From Linnemannia hyalina (taxonomy: Eukaryota > Mortierellomycota > Mortierellomycetes > Mortierellales > Mortierellaceae), in assembly GCA_019671135.1 (NCBI GenBank), contig JAHRHY010000004.1:62001-126000 (forward strand): a DNA stretch of 64,000 nucleotides. The letters are read 5' to 3'. Made by a program: the position numbers and the translations under genes. Position 1 is the stretch's first letter, and each line of letters starts with the position of its first letter. Shown here in pieces: positions 57,907 through 64,000 of the stretch. The notes under the pieces were generated by a model. It saw only the letters and a list, made by a program, of their open reading frames with translations. It did not search any database and was not told where the DNA came from.

Positions 57907-58406
57907 GAGAAGCCAATGTGCTTAGTTTATATTGTTTGTAAAAGGGACGAGAGAGGTGGGTAGGAGAGTGGAGGATGGGAGGTGGTAGAATAAAGAGAAG
58001 GTAGTTCTAACACGAGTAAAACAAGACTGAGTCTCTCCAGGGGCTTTTTTTTGCCTGCGGTGCAATAGGTCCAATGGTTTGAGCCATCCCCTGCTGGTGG
58101 AATGATTTTCCCTCTGGTCATATAAGTCACCGCGGTATTATTTCTCTTATTCAAAAGGTATGTACAATCAATTCAGTTGGCTCATTTTCCAGCTAAAAAA
58201 TGATTTCTGAATGGCGGATAGTCGACGCAACACAGGGGTATTCAGTTTGTCCAATTGAATCGTTTATTTCGTTTTTTTTTGCAAACAATCCGCTTACTAT
58301 GGGTGGTCAGGCAAACAGGCCGTTAAGAAGAATTTATTTCTATTATTCTGTCGAAGGAAAAACTATGTTGGTCCAAGAATATTGGCGTAGCCTACATCTT
58401 CGCCAG

Positions 58407-58524
58407 CATCCTCATCTTCATCCTCATCCTCATCATCCTCATCCTCATCATCCTCATCCTCATCCTCATCATCCTCATCCTCATCCTCATCATCCTCATC
58501 CTCATCCTCATCATCCTCATCATC
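58407..58524. repeat. ATCCTC/CTCATC minisatellite, right copy
   Basis: Mirror of 41323-41440 with no length change. Confidence 0.7.
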
Positions 58525-58681
58525 AACTTGCTCCTCCTCCTTCTCCTCTTCTTCGCACTCTTTTAATCTCCTCCTACCCATTGTATTACCTTATTCTCCT
58601 CTCCCTCATCACATACTCGCAGTGACACTCTTACGTACAACAAAACAAATCGTTCTTGCTCTCCAGCCGTTTCTTTTTCAA

Positions 58682-61373
<2,692 letters not shown>

Positions 61374-61541
61374 AATTCCAGAAACCTAGTGTTGCGGATA
61401 AGTGCTACGAATGCAGGTTCCTTTTTTATTTTTTATTTGACGAAGAACCGTGCACTGAGACGAGCTACAAAAGCGAGTCGAGGTCGCAAATAAAGACAAC
61501 AACTTTTTTCTCGTTACTTTCTCGCTCCCATTGTCATTCTC
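61374..61541 (+). promoter_or_regulatory. Terminal-repeat-like block at the arm border
   Basis: Contains AAAAGCGAGTCGAGG, CAAATAAAGACAAC and a pyrimidine run before CATTGTCATTCTC. It looks like a promoter plus poly(A) region and leads straight into the DIRS-like element at 61542. The mirror copy is at 38306-38473. Confidence 0.35.
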
Positions 61542-61698
61542 CATTGTGGCGACCAGAGACAGATGCTGTGTGTAACCTTCTTTTTATTATGGTTGAGAAA
61601 ACAAAATGAGAATAAGATGGAGGGAACTATTGGATCTGGATTCCTACCTTATTTTTTCTCGCCCCTGGCAATATACTGAAGTTTTATGGACGTTAACA

Positions 61699-62345
61699 AT
61701 GACGCACCCTCCCACCCCCCCCAACACACACGATTTCTATGCCCTCATCCACTCTCTCGTCGCTGAGGTCCAAGATCTCAAGGCCCACAAGGATCGAAAC
61801 ATCCCCTATACCTATACAGAACCAGAAGCGCCACTGCAGAAGCTCGTCTTCGACGAAACTCGTCGAGATCTCTACGTCAACGGTGTCTCGGCAGCAGAAG
61901 GCTTCTACAAGCGATCAAAATCCTCCCCAATAGCCATCGCCTCAACCACAGCAGAGATATCCAAATGCCTTTGGACTCTCCCTCAAAACCTTCATCAGAC
62001 CTACTCAGCCCCTGCAGTTTTCGAGAAGTTTCCTGATCAATCTCGCGAAACGTAAGTCAACATGCCCTCTCCTCCCTTCGGTCTCACCTCGCCCACCTTA
62101 CAAGGCCCATCGACAATCTGGCCATTGAAGTCACGGAGAACCACCGCGACTGGTCTTACCAAGATGGACAGGGCAACATCAATGAGGGACTTCAAGGATA
62201 CAACTCCATCAACGATCTCGCCAACCATGTCAACGAGATCTATGAAGAGCGGACCAGCTCTTTTATCGCCACCCTTAATGACTACCGAGGATATTGTTAC
62301 AAAAAGATGTGGTGGCTAGGCAGTGGCGGCGATGCCTTAGGTTAG
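61699..62345 (+). pseudogene. DIRS-like gag fragment
   Basis: From the ATG at 61699 (MTHPPTPPNTHDFYALIHSL) to about 62052, followed either by a short intron (GTAAGT...ACAAG, about 62052-62105) or a frameshift. It then continues IDNLAIEVTENHRDWSYQD to KKMWWLGSGGDALG and a stop. The coiled-coil VAEVQDLKAHKDRN and the later YKRSKSSPIA resemble gag-like ORFs of DIRS elements. Confidence 0.5.
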
Positions 62346-62407
62346 CAGTCATATTCTTTAGTCGACATAGTATTAGTAGTGCGCCGAGCCCTCTTGTCTG
62401 CTCTTTG

Positions 62408-62571
62408 TCCTTTTACACATCACTTCTTGGACGAGAGCAGTATTGACAAGAGTTTCGCTGGCGCGCTGCAGGTAACAACCCCCTCTTTGATAATATGAAC
62501 ACAAGGTCTTTTTACATATCACTTCTTGGACGAGAGCAGTATTGACAAGAGTTTCGCTGGCGCGCTGCAGT
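62408..62571 (+). repeat. ~60-bp direct duplication
   Basis: CATCACTTCTTGGACGAGAG...GCGCTGCAG occurs twice about 98 bp apart, inside the decayed region between gag and RT. Confidence 0.7.
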
Positions 62572-62689
62572 GTATCGTTTCGTGTGAATCTTTTAGGACG
62601 CTATTATCACTTCCCCCCCCCCCCCCCCCCGTACCAATTGAGGACTTAACAGCGGTCCTACAACTCTGGCCGTAGACCCTCTCCCCTGA

Positions 62690-63655
62690 GTAACAATATC
62701 TTGCCGATCTCAGTCACCGAGTCTCGGACATTCGCCTCAACACTCGACAGAAACCAGCTGAGACAGCTCCTCTCTACTCTCTCGATGGCATCAAAGAGAT
62801 CAAGGAGAAACAAAAACTCCTCGAATCTCTCGTCGGCTCCGTCCAATAACGTGGCAAGGGATGCAACAGAGGAGGAGGACGCATTTTCAACAACGGCGCC
62901 AACAACAACAACGCTGACAACAACAATGCCAACAACAACACCAATAACGGCAGTTCTTTTTCTCAGAACGGCCAAGGGGAACGTGGGTGATCCAGGGGAG
63001 GGAACCAACGCGGCCGAGGCGGATTCAACCAACAAAGGAACAACAACCGCCAACCACGACCCCAACAGCAGCAATAGCAGCATTCAGGTCAATAACAGCA
63101 GTAACAGCAACAACAGCAGCAACGGCAACAATAGCAGAAACAGACAACAAGCTAGTAAGAGATCGACCCCACCTTTACTCCAAGGCCTGGGAACTGCTTA
63201 CAGACGAACAATGGGTCCGCTCCGTGGTTACCGAGTGCTACAAAATCCTTTTTCTCTCTCGCCCTCCAATAGCCGTACCCTGTTCATTCACACCCAGAGT
63301 CGCCAAAGACGAGGCCACAGTGATCGAGAAGGAAGTCATGGCCCTGCGCCGCAAGAAGGCCATCGAAGAGGCATCATCTCCCGGTTTCACCAGTCGCCTC
63401 TTTACAATTCCCAAGTCGACAGGGGACCTCCGCCCAGTACTGAACCTGCGCCCATTGAACAGGTACGTACCAGCACGCTCTTTCAAGATGGAAACGATCA
63501 AATCGGTTTGCAATATGCTGCAAAAGAACGATTACCTGACCAGCGTCGATCTTGCCAATGCCTTTCTTCATATCCTGTGTAATATGAACAGCTGGGAGAG
63601 TAAAATGGTGAGAAAGAAGCTGGGGGTCTTTATTGAGCCCTATGAGAATATATAA
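62690..63655 (+). pseudogene. DIRS-like Asn/Gln-rich gag tail and partial reverse transcriptase
   Basis: A CAA/AAC-rich tract (62890-63150) reads in mixed frames as an Asn/Gln/Gly-rich tail. From about 63150 the frame gives YSKAWELLTDEQWVRSVV and YKILFLSRPPI (typical DIRS N-terminal RT). SRLFTIPKSTGDLRPVLN, LNRYVPARSFKMETIKSV and DYLTSVDLANAFLHIL follow. It ends at 63655 before the catalytic YxDD, so it is truncated. Confidence 0.7.
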
Positions 63656-63950
63656 TACTACTATCCTTAATAGAGAATGAGAAGTGAGTGAACAGACACT
63701 GAAATGGAACAGCTCTCCTCCCCCTGTGAGAACGAGGCACGAATTCGTGGACAAAGAAAAGCAATGTAGTGGATGGCAATGAAATGACTTTTTTTTTAAA
63801 TAAAAAAACCCCCCTTTTCTTTAGTTTTTCTTGCAACTGAAAGCATACAATATCAATCAGTAAACTGTTGGGAATAATGTAATCGTGTCTGGGGATCCCG
63901 AGAATGAAGAGCAGACACAAGCGTGATGCATCTTCGTGGAGCTATTCGCC

Positions 63951-63991
<41 letters not shown>

Positions 63992-64000
63992 AACCGCTGC
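63656..64000. other. Non-coding end with long A-run
   Basis: No gene. TTCGCCC followed by a ~38-nt A-run (63951-63990) resembles the reverse of the T-run/GGGCGAGG end seen at 2049-2063 and 2450-2464, so it may be the end of a related DNA transposon. Confidence 0.4.

Larger units (their letters stand above)
61542..63655 (+). mobile_element. Degenerate DIRS-like retrotransposon, 5' part
   Basis: Gag-like region, Asn/Gln-rich tail, then the N-terminal part of reverse transcriptase. It starts at TTGTGGCGACCAGAGAC right after the arm. The RT stops before its YxDD motif; tyrosine recombinase and RNase H are not present. Confidence 0.65.

Overview
The window looks like nuclear DNA of an early-diverging filamentous fungus, most likely Mortierellomycota. 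The basis is spliced genes with short introns (GT..AG, about 80-240 bp), a fungal class I alpha-mannosidase, a kelch-type membrane protein, and fungal transposon families (Ty3/gypsy, DIRS-like, Ndc10/Crypton-like, Harbinger, Tc1). The phylum is an inference. I found no tRNA, rRNA or CRISPR array.

Positions 1-30714 are an AT-rich nest of mobile DNA. A Harbinger element (transposase 634-1725) has its companion ORF split by a 451-bp palindrome, P1. Two short-repeat families punctuate the region: the palindrome P (4 copies) and a 495-bp repeat R (6 full copies plus one older split copy). Both end in GGAGGCC, and the clean insertions show 3-bp target duplications. Between them lie related multi-gene elements. 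E1 (4530-11158) has 1.5-1.7 kb terminal inverted repeats carrying ~133-bp iterated units, and encodes a small protein, a candidate Rep-like protein (6451-8103) and a DDE nuclease (8141-9400). E2 is seen twice (2475-4078; 14624-16672) with a Zn-ribbon/coiled-coil gene divergent from a small ORF followed by Rep. E3 (17168-21451) and E4 (24680-29330) pair a DDE nuclease with a large acidic zinc-binding repeat protein. Broken copies of Rep (21947-23225) and of the zinc protein (29826-30135) lie between. A Ty3/gypsy element (11517-14623) interrupts one Rep gene and is itself cut by P3. A T(4-6)A(4-6) palindrome flanks almost every gene of E1-E4.

Positions 30715-38305 are mostly non-coding, with a decayed Tc1 transposase (33802-34762), one two-exon gene (35353-36036) and a 128-bp direct repeat.

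Positions 38306-61541 are a giant inverted duplication: two 11,525-bp arms around a 186-bp spacer. Every paired coordinate sums to 99847, so there are no indels between arms. Each arm carries an 8-exon GH47 mannosidase, a Crypton-like pseudogene, a 3-exon kelch/TM gene and a frameshifted conserved fungal gene. It may be a real, very recent inverted duplication or a fold-back assembly artefact. Positions 61542-64000 hold a degenerate DIRS-like retrotransposon starting exactly where the right arm ends.

The most novel content is the E1-E4 family: multi-gene elements that combine a Rep-like protein, a DDE nuclease and accessory DNA-binding-type proteins, with iterons in the terminal repeats and a shared gene-border palindrome.
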